A program made the position numbers and the translations under genes. The notes beneath the pieces were generated by a model, which did no database searches, was not told where the DNA came from, and was given only the letters and a program-made list of their open reading frames with translations. Positions 45,430-54,621 of a stretch of DNA of 64,000 nt are shown here, one piece after another; the first letter of the stretch is position 1, and each line of letters starts with the position of its first letter. The DNA lies in the NCBI GenBank assembly GCA_963714145.1, contig OY970235.1, positions 9,300,001 to 9,364,000 of the forward strand, given 5' to 3'. The DNA comes from JBBWZH01 sp035544115 (GTDB lineage: Bacteria; Actinomycetota; Actinomycetes; Mycobacteriales; CADCTP01).

Positions 45430-46294
45430 TCAGCGATCATTGATCAATAGCCGGGCAATGCTCTGCGCCTCGTCCCCCGCGCGATTCGCATCTTCGTGCC
45501 GGCCCAGCTCACCGAGCTGTAGCGACAGGTTGTTCAGTGACATGGCCAGGTTGGGCAGGAACGCGTCGGGTCGGGCCTTGGCCAGCCGCCGCCGGATCGC
45601 GACGGCCTCCTCGATCGCGGCCAAGCCCTCCTCCTGCCGGCCCAGCTCACCGAGCCGGAGCGACAGGTTGTTCAGTGACGTGGCCAGGTTGGGCAGGAAC
45701 GCGTCGGGTCGGTCCTTGGCCAGCCGCCGCCGGATCGCGACGGCCTCCTCGATCGCGGCCAGGCCCTCCTCCTGCCGGCCCAGCTCGCCCAGGTCCGCCG
45801 ACAGGTTGTTCAGTGACGTGGCCAGGTTGGGCAGGAACGCGTCGGGTCGGTCCTTGGCCAGCCGCCGGTAGACGGTCACAGCCTCCTCGATCGCGGCCAA
45901 GCCCTCCCCGTGCCGGCACGGCTCACCGAGCCGGAGCGACAGGTTGTTCAGTGACGTGGCCAGGTCGGGCAGGAACGCGTCGGGTCGGTCCTTGGCCAGC
46001 CGCCGGTAGACGGTCACAGCCTCCTCGATCGCGGCCAGGCCCTCCTCGCGCCGGCCCAGCTCGCCCAGGTCCACCGACAGGTTGTTCAGTGACATGGCCA
46101 GGTCGGGCAGGAACGCGTCGGGTCGGGCCTTGGCCAGCCGCCGCCGGATCGCAACGGCCTCCTCAATCGCGGCCAAGCCTTCCTCGCGTCGGCCCAGCTC
46201 ACCCAGCCGGAGCGACAGGTTGTTCAGTGACATGGCCAGGTCGGGCAGGAGCGCATCGGGTCGGTCCTTGGCCAGCCGCCGGTAGACGGTCACA
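45430..46294 (-). pseudogene. C-terminal fragment of trypsin-STAND-TPR gene, cut off by IS
   Basis: This holds the last TPR units and natural stop of the gene whose N-terminal part is 47972-51062. Units here run 46 residues each with the core SLNNLSLRLGELG and GLAAIEEAV. The final unit ends LGRHEDANRAGDEAQSIARLLINDR. The first 281 bases (46014-46294) duplicate 47972-48252. There is no own start; the element that separates the parts is 1,677 bases. Confidence 0.85.
46014..46294. repeat. Target-site duplication, left copy (281 bp)
   Basis: Matches 47972-48252 with one substitution that I can see (GGTCGGTCC here, GGTCGGGCC there, near 46264). It abuts the IS end directly. Long variable duplications are known for IS1634-family elements. 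Confidence 0.8.
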
Positions 46295-47971
46295 CCCGAC
46301 TTGGGCCAAGGTTCGGTGATTCGGGGGCTGGCGCGTCTGTGACCTGCGGGTTCGCCCTGGCGGGCACGCACTAAGTGGGTGGTTCTAGGCTGCCGGGTTG
46401 TGGCGTATGTCCGGACGGTGCGGACGGCGTCGGGGGCGCGGGCGGTGCAGATCGTGCATTCGCAGCGTCGGGGGTCGCGCGACATCGAGCACATCGGCTC
46501 GGCGCACACCGACGCGGACCTGGAGCTACTCAAGGCGGTTGCCGCCCAGCGGCTGGCCGCCGGGCAGGGCGAGCTGGACCTGCGGATGCCGGGCGGCCCG
46601 GCCAACGGTGGGGCGGCGCTGCCGATCACGTCCTCGCGGATGGGGCACCTGCTTGACGCGCTGGCCTGCGGCTACGACGCGCTCGGGTTCGCCGCGGCGA
46701 CCGGGCGCGATGAGGTGTTCCGGGCGCTGGTGCTGGCGCGGATCATCGAGCCGACTTCCAAGCTGGACTCCCTGCGGGTGCTGGAAGAAGCCGGCATGGA
46801 CCCGCCGTCCTACCGGACGGTCAAACGCCGGCTACGCCTCTACGCCGGCGCCGACGGCGACACCGCCGAGGCCAGCGAGGCGGCGCCTGTCGATGCTGCT
46901 GGTGGCCGGTGGCGGGCACGGCTGGCCCGTGCCTGCGCCGATCACGTCCGGCTCGGCCCGGCGACGCTGCTGCTCTACGACGTGACCACGCTCTACTTCG
47001 AGACCGACACCGGCGACGGGTTCCGCGAGCCGGGGTTCAGCAAGGAACGGCGGCTGGAGCCACAGGTCACCGTCGGCCTGCTCACCGACGCCGCCGGGTT
47101 CCCGCTGATGGTGCACGCGTTCGAAGGCAACAAGGCCGAGACCACCACCATGCTCCCGGTCCTGACCGCGTTTCTGGCCGAACACGACCTGGCGCAGGTG
47201 ACCGTCGTCGCGGATGCCGGCATGGTGTCGGAGGCGAACAAGCGTGGCATCGAGGCGGCCGGGCTGTCGTTCATCCTCGGCGCTCGCCTGCCCGACATCC
47301 CCTATGTCGTCGGCCAGTGGCGCAAGGCCCATCCCGGCGAGCAGATCGGTGACGGGCAGGTGTTCGTCCAGCCCTGGCCCGCCGGCCCGGCCGACAAGCG
47401 GCGCGACCACACCTTCATCTACTCCTACCGCGCCGACCGGGCCCGCCGCACCCTGCGCGGGATCGACCAGCAGGTCACCAAAGCTGAAAACGCCGTCGCC
47501 GGCAAGACCCCGGTCAAGCGGAACCGCTACGTACGCCTGACCGGCGCCACCAAGACCGTCGACCGGGCACTGGAGACCAAGAACCGCGCCCTGGCCGGGA
47601 TCAAGGGCTACGTCACCAACCTGCCCAACCCCGACCCCCAGCAGGTCATCGCCGCCTACAGCCGCCTGCTCAACGTCGAGCACAGCTTCCGGATGAGCAA
47701 GACCGACCTCGCCGCCCGACCCATCTACCACCACACCCGCGAGTCCATCGAGGCCCACCTGACCATCGTGTTCGCCGCCCTCGCCCTCAGCCGCTGGATC
47801 GAGAACACCACCGGCTGGTCGACCCGCAAGTTCGTCACCACCACCCGCCGCTACCGCACCATCACCATCCAAGCTGGCGACCACACCATCACAGCCGCCG
47901 ACCCCCTCCCCACCGAGCTTCAAGCCGCACTCGACGCCATCCACGGCACGCACTAAATGGCCCAAGTCGGG
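46295..47971 (+). mobile_element. IS1634-family insertion sequence, copy 1
   Basis: 1,677 bases with terminal inverted repeats CCCGACTTGGGCCA. It encodes one transposase. Inserted into the TPR region of the conflict-system gene on the opposite strand. Copy 2 is at 57774-59450 and appears identical. Confidence 0.9.
46379..47956 (+). CDS. IS1634-family transposase, copy 1
   Basis: 525-residue DDE transposase of the IS4 superfamily, IS1634 group. LLYDVTTLYFETD holds the first Asp, VTVVADAGMVSEANK the second, and HSFRMSKTDLAARPIYHHT the region with the conserved Y-(2)-R-(3)-E-like motif seen as VEHSFRMSKTDL. Intact length, normal for the family. GTG or ATG start near 46379. Confidence 0.9.
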   Translation: MVLGCRVVAYVRTVRTASGARAVQIVHSQRRGSRDIEHIGSAHTDADLELLKAVAAQRLAAGQGELDLRMPGGPANGGAALPITSSRMGHLLDALACGYDALGFAAATGRDEVFRALVLARIIEPTSKLDSLRVLEEAGMDPPSYRTVKRRLRLYAGADGDTAEASEAAPVDAAGGRWRARLARACADHVRLGPATLLLYDVTTLYFETDTGDGFREPGFSKERRLEPQVTVGLLTDAAGFPLMVHAFEGNKAETTTMLPVLTAFLAEHDLAQVTVVADAGMVSEANKRGIEAAGLSFILGARLPDIPYVVGQWRKAHPGEQIGDGQVFVQPWPAGPADKRRDHTFIYSYRADRARRTLRGIDQQVTKAENAVAGKTPVKRNRYVRLTGATKTVDRALETKNRALAGIKGYVTNLPNPDPQQVIAAYSRLLNVEHSFRMSKTDLAARPIYHHTRESIEAHLTIVFAALALSRWIENTTGWSTRKFVTTTRRYRTITIQAGDHTITAADPLPTELQAALDAIHGTH

Positions 47972-48252
47972 TCACAGCCTCCTCGATCGCGGCCAGGCCC
48001 TCCTCGCGCCGGCCCAGCTCGCCCAGGTCCACCGACAGGTTGTTCAGTGACATGGCCAGGTCGGGCAGGAACGCGTCGGGTCGGGCCTTGGCCAGCCGCC
48101 GCCGGATCGCAACGGCCTCCTCAATCGCGGCCAAGCCTTCCTCGCGTCGGCCCAGCTCACCCAGCCGGAGCGACAGGTTGTTCAGTGACATGGCCAGGTC
48201 GGGCAGGAGCGCATCGGGTCGGGCCTTGGCCAGCCGCCGGTAGACGGTCACA
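47972..48252. repeat. Target-site duplication, right copy (281 bp)
   Basis: Second copy of 46014-46294, directly abutting the right end of IS copy 1. One mismatch against the left copy. Confidence 0.8.
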
Positions 48253-48905
48253 GCCTCCTCAATGGCGGCCAAGCCCTCCTCCTGCCGGCCCAGCTCACCC
48301 AGCCGCAGCGACAGGTTGTTCAGCGACGTGGCCAGGTCGGGCAGGAACGCATCGGGTCGGTCCTTGGCCAGCCGCCGGTAGACGGTCACAGCCTCCTCAA
48401 TGGCGGCCAAGCCCTCCTCCTGCCGGCCCAGCTCACCCAGCCGCAGCGACAGATTGTTCAGCGACAGGGCCAGGTCGGGCAGGAACGCATCGGGTCGGTC
48501 CTTGGCCAGCCGCCGGTAGACGGTCACAGCCTCCTCAATCGCGGCCAAGCCCTCCTCCCACCGGCCCAGCCCACCCAGCCGCAGCGACAGGTTGTTCAGT
48601 GACATGGCCAGGTTGGGCAGGAACGCGTCGGGTCGGTCCTTGGCCAGCCGCCGCCGGATCGCGACGGCCTCCTCAATCGCGGCCAAGCCCTCCTCGCGTC
48701 CGCCCAGCTCGCCTAGGTGCACCGACAGGTTGTTCAGCGACAGGGCCAGGCCGGGCAGGAACACGTCGGGTCGGTCCCTGGCCAGCCGCCGGTAGACGGT
48801 CACAGCCTCCTCAATCGCGGCCAAGCCCTCCTCCCACCGGCCCAGCCCACCCAGCCGTACTGACAGGTTGTTCAGTGACGTGGCCAGGTCGGGTAGGAAA
48901 GCGTC
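48253..48905 (-). repeat. Near-identical 138-bp TPR-coding repeats
   Basis: The TPR-coding DNA has a 138-base period here and across 45440-46294 and 47972-48252. Adjacent units share long runs of identical bases, including synonymous positions, such as TTGTTCAGTGACNTGGCCAG. That uniformity indicates recent duplication or ongoing conversion among units. Confidence 0.8.
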
Positions 48906-51054
48906 GGAGTGGCCGGCGTCGGCCGTCGCCGTCGCATCCCGTAGGTGGTCGACGATGGCAGCGGAGATGGCTGCCGCGACCGCGGCGAGGCTAAGGCTAT
49001 GTTCGGGCAGTTGCTGATCGAGTAGTCGAGCATCTTCCAATGTGGACGGTGGATGGGCGACGAGTGCTGACTCGATCGCACTCACGAGCGGGAAGGGGTC
49101 GGCCAGGGTCGGCGCGACTCGTACCGCGCTCTGCACTAGCGCGGGGTTGCCGGTGATCAGGTTGGACAGGTGTTGGGCCAGCTCGGCATAACGTGGTGTT
49201 GCACGGCCGAGGACGGTGAGCGCCTGATCGATCTGCCACTCGGCGAGGTCCTCGCCTGAACTGGCCAGGTCGAGCAACCCAGAGCCAAGTTCCGGCCGCC
49301 GAAGCACTGTGGCTGTGGCGTGGTCTTCCCCGAGCCGATCGGGCCGCAGGCGATAGAGCCAGCCCTCGGAAGGGTCCAGAGAACTCGCCCAGCGGGCGTA
49401 CCGGTCGACCACGTCGGGCGACTGGCCGTGGAAGGTCGGCAGGGACGCCAGCACCCCGGCAGCGCTCGCCGCATGGGGCAGCGGGCCGACGAGGGTACCG
49501 GCGGCGACGACTTGGTCAAGGCGCTCGGGGTGGGGCTCGGGCAGTCGGAGTGCAGCGGCGCTCGCCGCCCAGAATCGTTCTTCGTGTGCGAGGACCCGGG
49601 CGACCGGTCCCTTTCCCCCGGCGACCGGAGCGGAGGCGGCGCGGTCAAGGAGAGCGGCCAGTGACGCCGAGTGGATCTCCAACACCCGGGCGTACCGGTC
49701 GGTCGCGAGGTCCGCTGGAGTGGCGACCACAGCCGGGTCTTCGCCCCGGTACGCGGCGAAGGCCGCGACCGCCCGATCGAACTCCTCGGCTCGATCGGTC
49801 GTGCCCGTCGTCAGCTCTGACAGCGGCAGCGTGCTGTCGACGTCCAGCCAGCTGGCCAGTTCCTCATCGACATCACGGCGTAGCTCGGCGAGCCAGTCTC
49901 CGGCCGAGCGGGCCAGCAGCAACAGCCGGCCCGGCACACCGGCCGCCGCCCGCAAACGGAGAAGACCGGCCAGTTGCCGGATCAACGCCGGCTGGGTCTC
50001 GGCGTAGTCGACCGCGAGCAGCAGTGGCGCAGTACACCCAGCCACCCGATCGGCGAGACCAGCATCCAGTTCCGCGTCGGCGCCATCGCCAGCGAGCACC
50101 GACCGCCCAGCCGTCTGCCGGGTGCGGAGGACGCCAGCCACCCACTGCGGCGTCATCTGCGCGCAGACATGCGCCGCCAGACGGGTCTTGCCCTGCCCGG
50201 CCGGCCCGGTGACGAGCCGCAAACCGAACCGCGCCGCCCCTGCACACCAGTCGGCCAACGCAGTGACCTCGGCGGAGCGACCAGCGAAGCCGACCAGTTC
50301 GTACTCCGGCCGCAGCATCGTGCTTGGTGGCAACCCCGCATGCCAACCCACGTGGGGGACAAACAGCTCCGCGGCGAGCCCCGCCCAGTCCTCCGCCACC
50401 CGCCGCCACCGGTCGTCAGACGCATGATGCGCGTCATGCGCGGCTGCGACCTTCGGCCAGCGGCGCCGGATCAACTCCGCCGGCACCGCCCACCCACCTG
50501 CCGGTAGCACTGTGTGATGGCTGGTACGGACCGTGCCGATCACACCGCCCGTCGCGTGGCTGACGACAGGTCCACCGCTCATCCCCGCCACGATCGCAGC
50601 GCCACCCACCTTCATCAGCCGCACGCCTTCGACCGGAGTTGCCTTCTGCCCGCCGTACTCCAGGACCGCAGTCTCAGCGCTCACCCCGCCGAAAGACTCA
50701 GCCATACCGCACAGCTCAAGCCGCTCACCGACATTCGGCCATCGTGCGTCCAACCGCACACACGGCACCGCCGCCAACGCCGCATCCAGCTCGACCAGCG
50801 CCAGGTCCGGAGCATTGTGCAGCGCACCAGACGCGCTGGCGGCTACCGCTGGCCACGCGTCCCGCACGACACCAGTAACCGCGACGCCGTCCGTCCCGGT
50901 CACCCGAACCCGTACGCCCGCGTCGCCGACCACGTGTGCACAGGTCACCACCCAGCCTGGCGCGACCTGAAACCCTGCACCCGTCGACGATCCCGGCACA
51001 TCGACCCGGACCGTCGCCGCCACCAACAGCTCATCCAGCTGGCGCGCGGCAATC

Positions 51055-51441
51055 TCAGCCATCACCGCTACCGCGGTCCCGCTCCCAGCACGCCGTGATC
51101 TTTAGGTGAGCGGCGCCGCCGGCCTCGCCGAGCACACTGAGCACAACTCCCGTCTTCGCGTTTATCTCCAGACCGAACTCAACTTCCATCCGGTCCGGCC
51201 GATGCCGCTCAAGGGCCAGTCGCACCGACTCCACCACGCCCTGCACCGTCTCTACGAAGCCGGGAACCTGCACCAGTTGCGCCACCGCTCCACCGAGACT
51301 GACATCTGTCGAGCCCGGAACATCCAGCTCGCCCGAGCCGCCGACACCGCCCCGCATTACCGGCCGCACCCACACCTGCTCACCACTCGGCAGGACTACC
51401 CGCTCAACATCAGCCACGACGCCCCCCGCATGACCAGCCAT
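51055..51441 (-). CDS. Trypsin-co-occurring domain 1 protein (Trypco1, CU044_2847 family)
   Basis: 128-residue protein with the Trypco1 pattern: VLPSGEQVWVRPV at the start, a central helix, and the strand pair RMEVEFGLEINAKTG ... AHLKITACWERD. This family is found almost only beside trypsin-STAND proteins, where it is thought to be a partner or substrate of the protease. Its stop overlaps the start of the trypsin-STAND gene, giving one transcript in the leftward direction. Known role is prediction only. Confidence 0.8.
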   Translation of the reverse strand: MAGHAGGVVADVERVVLPSGEQVWVRPVMRGGVGGSGELDVPGSTDVSLGGAVAQLVQVPGFVETVQGVVESVRLALERHRPDRMEVEFGLEINAKTGVVLSVLGEAGGAAHLKITACWERDRGSGDG

Positions 51442-51581
51442 CTCGTGTCAACAGTGACTGTCCCACATCCGTCCGGCCCGCTTCGTCGATCGCCGCGCGG
51501 CAGGAGCCGTGAATTGCGCAGATGGCTCGTTGTCGCCGAGTCCATATTGAGTTCCCTACTGTTTCTTGGTAGGGCGCCGCG

Positions 51582-52400
51582 TCATGAACCAGGGCTCCGA
51601 GGAGGCGTGGTCGTCGAGGGGATAGGACTCGGGCTGGACGGCGGGGTCGTTGCTTGTGGACCTCTCGGCCGCGTCGTGACCGTGGTCGTAGGATTCGTGG
51701 CGTTCACGCTTCCTGCGTGGGCCGCCCCGCTGTTGGTTCGAAGTTGCGCCGCCTGTTTTTCAAGAACCTGTATTCTTGCCTGAAGTTGGCTGATCAGACC
51801 AGTCATTCGTCCACCTTTGGTCCGAAGTGCATCGATCTGCTTTCGCAGCCCGGTCGCTTCGGCTTGCAGGGCGCGCATCTTTGCCTCCTGTGCCCCATTC
51901 TCGGTCGAGTGACGCACTTGGACCGAATGGACGCGGAGGAATTCCGCAGTTGAAGCCGATGCTGAGAAAACCACAAGAGCGAGTAGAAACACGCCGTCGA
52001 GACGACCGTTTCTTCGCGCCTCAATTCCCCGCCATAGAAGAAAGGATAGCGATAGGATACTGGTGGCAAGCGTTGCGCGTATCGCTAGCGAATACGTTCC
52101 AGTCAAGATGTAAGCCAGCACTGCAATCACGGCACCAAACAGCGTGAGAATTGTATTGATCGCCGGCCAATGCCGCCATTCGCCGACGACTCCGCTCGAT
52201 TTCTTGCCTCCGGGTGCTTCTGGACTCAGACTCGTAGCAGCTTTCGACCGCTCTCGTTCGGTATCTTGGCTGCCGTCCGCACCATTGGTGGGCACGGCCG
52301 GAGAATGATTTGGCCCGTCCTTGACCGTCGCTATCGGGGTCGGCTTGTCGACGTCAGCCTCCGCAGCACGGATCGTGTCGCCTTGCCCAGGATCCTGCAT
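51582..52400 (-). CDS. Membrane coiled-coil protein of the conflict locus
   Basis: 272 residues: an acidic disordered N-terminus, two to four hydrophobic helices at about 85-165 (TILTLFGAVIAVLAYILTG; GVFLLALVVFSASAST), then a coiled coil (KMRALQAEATGLRKQIDALR, then QARIQVLEKQAAQLR) and a Pro/Thr/Ser tail. It lies upstream of Trypco1 on the same strand with a 140-base gap. I do not recognise a family. Lower GC than the flanking genes suggests separate acquisition. Confidence 0.7.
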   Translation of the reverse strand: MQDPGQGDTIRAAEADVDKPTPIATVKDGPNHSPAVPTNGADGSQDTERERSKAATSLSPEAPGGKKSSGVVGEWRHWPAINTILTLFGAVIAVLAYILTGTYSLAIRATLATSILSLSFLLWRGIEARRNGRLDGVFLLALVVFSASASTAEFLRVHSVQVRHSTENGAQEAKMRALQAEATGLRKQIDALRTKGGRMTGLISQLQARIQVLEKQAAQLRTNSGAAHAGSVNATNPTTTVTTRPRGPQATTPPSSPSPIPSTTTPPRSPGS

Positions 52401-52847
52401 CGCTCTCTTCCGAACCTTCCGAATGTCCCCGAATGACCTGGTGAACCTTACCGCGCCGCTTGAGGCAGGTACGGCCCAGGCCCCGTCTCGCCTGGTGAGG
52501 ACTTTCTCTTCTTGGTCGAGTGCCGGCCCTGCGGGCCGGCCCGCCCGGCCGGTCGCGGCCGCTGCGCGCGGCGCTGGCGCGCCGTGCTCGGACCGCACCG
52601 GCCGGCGGGCAAGAGCCCACGGGCCGGACGGACCAGAAGCAGCCGTCCCCTGAGGGACGTTGCCGGGCGCCGGAGGCGGCGTCCTTCTCGCCCGAGAGTG
52701 GTTCCAGTCGGACGGAGGCTTGTCAAGGCGGGAAAGCGTGCCTTGACAAGCCTCCGTCCGACCGAAGATCCGCAGTGGCGAGAACGACGCCGCGGAGTGA
52801 CGCCGCTTGAAGGCGATACCCGCGCCCGGCTCGCTTGGAGGACGACG
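52401..52847. other. 447-base spacer with long inverted repeat
   Basis: No supported gene. It contains a perfect 23-base inverted repeat with a 10-base loop (52707-52729 and 52740-52762). Symmetry continues imperfectly outwards to about 52665 and 52805. It could be a replication or transfer origin of the element, a terminator between divergent genes, or a relic of a small non-autonomous transposon. Confidence 0.6.
52707..52762. repeat. 23-bp perfect inverted repeat, 10-base loop
   Basis: Arms begin GTCGGACGG and end CAAGGC; the loop is GGGAAAGCGT. No T-tract follows on either side. Confidence 0.85.
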
Positions 52848-53171
52848 ATGAGCACCAGGACCAGGACCACGCGGCAATGCGACGGGCAGCTGTGGCTGAC
52901 GTTCGAATGGCCCAAGCCGACTGACCGGGTGCCGGTCTGCTGCGTGGATTGCGCGTGGCGAGGGCGCCGGGTCCGGCGGGGCGCGGCGGCCCGGCCGTGC
53001 CCGCGGTGCGCCGGACGGGTCCGGCCGGGCGTGCGGCGCAGCCAGGGATCACGCGCAGCCGATGGGCGGGTGCGTGCCGGTCTACGGGTCCTGCCGGGCG
53101 GGGCAGTCGGTCAGCGGACGTCGCTGCGGGATGACCAGGCGTCGGCGGCGACGCGGATCAGCACGAGGTAG
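52848..53171 (+). CDS. Small zinc-ribbon-like protein
   Basis: 107 residues. PVCCVDCAWRGRRV and ARPCPRCAGRV form a probable four-Cys zinc site, and the tail is Arg/Gly-rich. ATG at 52848 has a GGAGGACGACG ribosome site. Its 3' end overlaps the convergent gene at 53111-53392 by 61 bases. Function unknown. Confidence 0.6.
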   Translation: MSTRTRTTRQCDGQLWLTFEWPKPTDRVPVCCVDCAWRGRRVRRGAAARPCPRCAGRVRPGVRRSQGSRAADGRVRAGLRVLPGGAVGQRTSLRDDQASAATRISTR

Positions 53172-53392
53172 GGGTCGCGCTCGTCGTCGTCGCGGCGCAG
53201 CTGCGCGACAGCGAGCCGCAGGTGCGCGGCGACCGCTGGCGGCGCGGGCCGGGTTCTGGTGACCGCGCGCAGCCAGGCCAGGGCCGCGGCGTGCGCGTGT
53301 ATCACCTCGACCGCGCGGACGGCGGCTTGGTCGGGTGTGCCGCGCAGGGCCTCGATCAGGGCGTGCGCCCGGGCGTGGTCGCTGCTGGCCAT
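53111..53392 (-). CDS. Hypothetical helical protein
   Basis: 93 residues, Ala/Arg-rich and helical (ARAHALIEALRGTPDQAAVR; HLRLAVAQLRRDDDERDPYL). ATG at 53392. No family recognised. It is part of a leftward series of small cargo genes. Confidence 0.55.
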   Translation of the reverse strand: MASSDHARAHALIEALRGTPDQAAVRAVEVIHAHAAALAWLRAVTRTRPAPPAVAAHLRLAVAQLRRDDDERDPYLVLIRVAADAWSSRSDVR

Positions 53393-53451
53393 TCGCGCGC
53401 TTCCCAACGGATCGGAGCTTCAGGTTCGGTAGCGGACCTTTGGGTGATCGG

Positions 53452-53498
53452 CCGGCCGCCGCGTCACCCCGGGGGCAGAGGGATGACGCGGCGGCCGG
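53452..53498 (-). terminator. Terminator-type inverted repeat
   Basis: Fifteen-base perfect arms CCGGCCGCCGCGTCA and its complement with a 17-base loop, placed just beyond the stop of the gene at 53529-53780. Likely ends that transcript. Confidence 0.65.
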
Positions 53499-53528
53499 TC
53501 GTGTTCGAACCGGGGGCCGGGCAGCGGG

Positions 53529-53780
53529 TCAGGTGTCCAGCGGCTGGCCCTGGTCGTCGTAGCCGGACCGGCCAGCCATCAGTGCGGCGCGGAACGCGGC
53601 GAACTCCTCGTCGTCCAGTCCCGGGCCACGTAGGTCGTCCAGCGAGGTGACCGGCGGCACCTTGAGCGGGTGCAGTTCGATCACGATGGTTGCCGGCAGC
53701 CTGGTCCCGTCCGGCGTCCGAACCCACACCACCGACTCCGGCCCGCCGGTCGCGGCCGGTTCACTGTCGCATGTAGACAT
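53529..53780 (-). CDS. Hypothetical protein
   Basis: 83 residues with a strand-rich centre (ESVVWVRTPDGTRLPATIVI) and an acidic DLRGPGLDDEEFAAFRAAL helix. ATG at 53780 follows GGAGGAGA. Similar small proteins are common next to XRE genes in actinomycete elements. Function unknown. Confidence 0.65.
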   Translation of the reverse strand: MSTCDSEPAATGGPESVVWVRTPDGTRLPATIVIELHPLKVPPVTSLDDLRGPGLDDEEFAAFRAALMAGRSGYDDQGQPLDT

Positions 53781-53797
53781 TTGCTGTCTCCTCTGTG

Positions 53798-54163
53798 TTA
53801 GGCGGTTTGCTGCGCCGGCCGCTCATCGACGGCGCCGGCCTGTTCGTCTGGCAGTAGCTGGTGAATGCGCACGCCCAGCGCCCAGGCCAGCGCGCGCAGC
53901 CGGACCACGTCGACGCCGTGCGCGCCGCGCTCGACCGAACTGACGAAGTTGCGCGACATCCCAGACCGCCGGGCCAGCTGCTCCTGCGACAACTCCCGGT
54001 CGATGCGGGTCAGCTTGATCCGCTTGCCCATCGCCCGCAGGAACACCTGATCCTGCGCCCGCGAGAACGGCCCCGACTCCCGCGCCGCAGCCGCTCCAGC
54101 CTCATCCACACCCGGGACCGGACCGAGCCGGCCCGACCGGACCTCATCCCCGAACCGGCTCAC
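53798..54163 (-). CDS. XRE-family HTH regulator
   Basis: 121 residues. HTH at about 55-110: RELSQEQLARRSGMSRNFVS, then ERGAHGVDVVRLRALAWALG. The N-terminal 45 residues are variable. GTG at 54163 overlaps the stop of the XRE gene upstream (GTGA). Probably controls the cargo operon. Confidence 0.8.
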   Translation of the reverse strand: MSRFGDEVRSGRLGPVPGVDEAGAAAARESGPFSRAQDQVFLRAMGKRIKLTRIDRELSQEQLARRSGMSRNFVSSVERGAHGVDVVRLRALAWALGVRIHQLLPDEQAGAVDERPAQQTA

Positions 54164-54621
54164 GATCTCGCCTCCCGCCACTCGCTCAACAGCGAGCCGA
54201 CCGGCACGCCCAGCGCCGCCGCCAAGCGCCGCACCATCCGCACCGACGGACGCGGCTTCCCCCGCTCGATGCCGCTCACCCACCCCGGGCCAGTGCCCAC
54301 CGCAGCGGCCAACTCAGCCTGCGACAGCCCGCGCGCCAGCCGGGCCTCACGCACGTGCCGGCCCACCACCCGGTCGTACTCCTCGTCGCTGACCTCGAGC
54401 GTCGGAACCTCTAGCCGCCGCTCCCGAGCCGCGCGATCGAGCCACGTCAGCACCATCCGCGCGTCCGACCGCCGGACCGCGATGTGATCACCGTCGCTGG
54501 ACCACGCCTCCGCCGCCACCCGACTCACGCAGTCCACCGCCGCCCGATCCAGACCCATCGGCTCGTAGAACGCCAACAGCTCCCGCAACCCCTCATCCTC
54601 GACACCCGCCACCAACCTCAC
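54160..54621 (-). CDS. XRE-family HTH protein
   Basis: 153 residues. An N-terminal helical region of about 90 residues is followed by HTH (REARLARGLSQAELAAAVGT, then WVSGIERGKPRPSVRMVRRL). The GTG start overlaps the stop of the next gene upstream, so three genes (54618, 54160, 53798) form a translationally coupled operon. Confidence 0.8.
   Translation of the reverse strand: MRLVAGVEDEGLRELLAFYEPMGLDRAAVDCVSRVAAEAWSSDGDHIAVRRSDARMVLTWLDRAARERRLEVPTLEVSDEEYDRVVGRHVREARLARGLSQAELAAAVGTGPGWVSGIERGKPRPSVRMVRRLAAALGVPVGSLLSEWREARS

Larger units (their letters stand above)
47972..51062 (-). pseudogene. Trypsin-STAND NTPase-TPR conflict-system protein, N-terminal part (IS-interrupted)
   Basis: Residues 1-200 form a trypsin-like protease with catalytic H43 (VVTCAHVV), D86 (NAPDLALVEL) and S162 (AGMSGGPVV). 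A STAND NTPase follows with Walker A GPAGQGKT at 286-293 and Walker B LLLAVDYAE near 352. A helical linker leads to 46-residue TPR units of almost identical sequence (seven before the IS; eleven in the reconstructed gene). Such proteins, with a Trypco1 partner, are predicted NTP-dependent biological-conflict effectors: ligand sensing by TPRs, ATP-driven assembly, protease output. ATG at 51062 (or GTG 51065) overlaps the Trypco1 stop. The IS truncates the reading frame after unit 7, so the product is probably lost or altered. Confidence 0.88.

Noticed and set aside
46014..48252. 281-bp direct repeats explained as part of the TPR array
   Set aside because: They abut the IS ends exactly, and the same IS makes a 243-bp duplication in unique DNA, so target duplication is preferred, though recombination is not fully excluded.
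45440..48905. CRISPR-like array
   Set aside because: The period is 138 bp without spacers and is in frame with TPR units; no cas genes. No CRISPR was seen elsewhere in the window.
51442..51581. A small gene between Trypco1 and the membrane coiled-coil gene
   Set aside because: No frame with a start and coding character; best read as a promoter or spacer.
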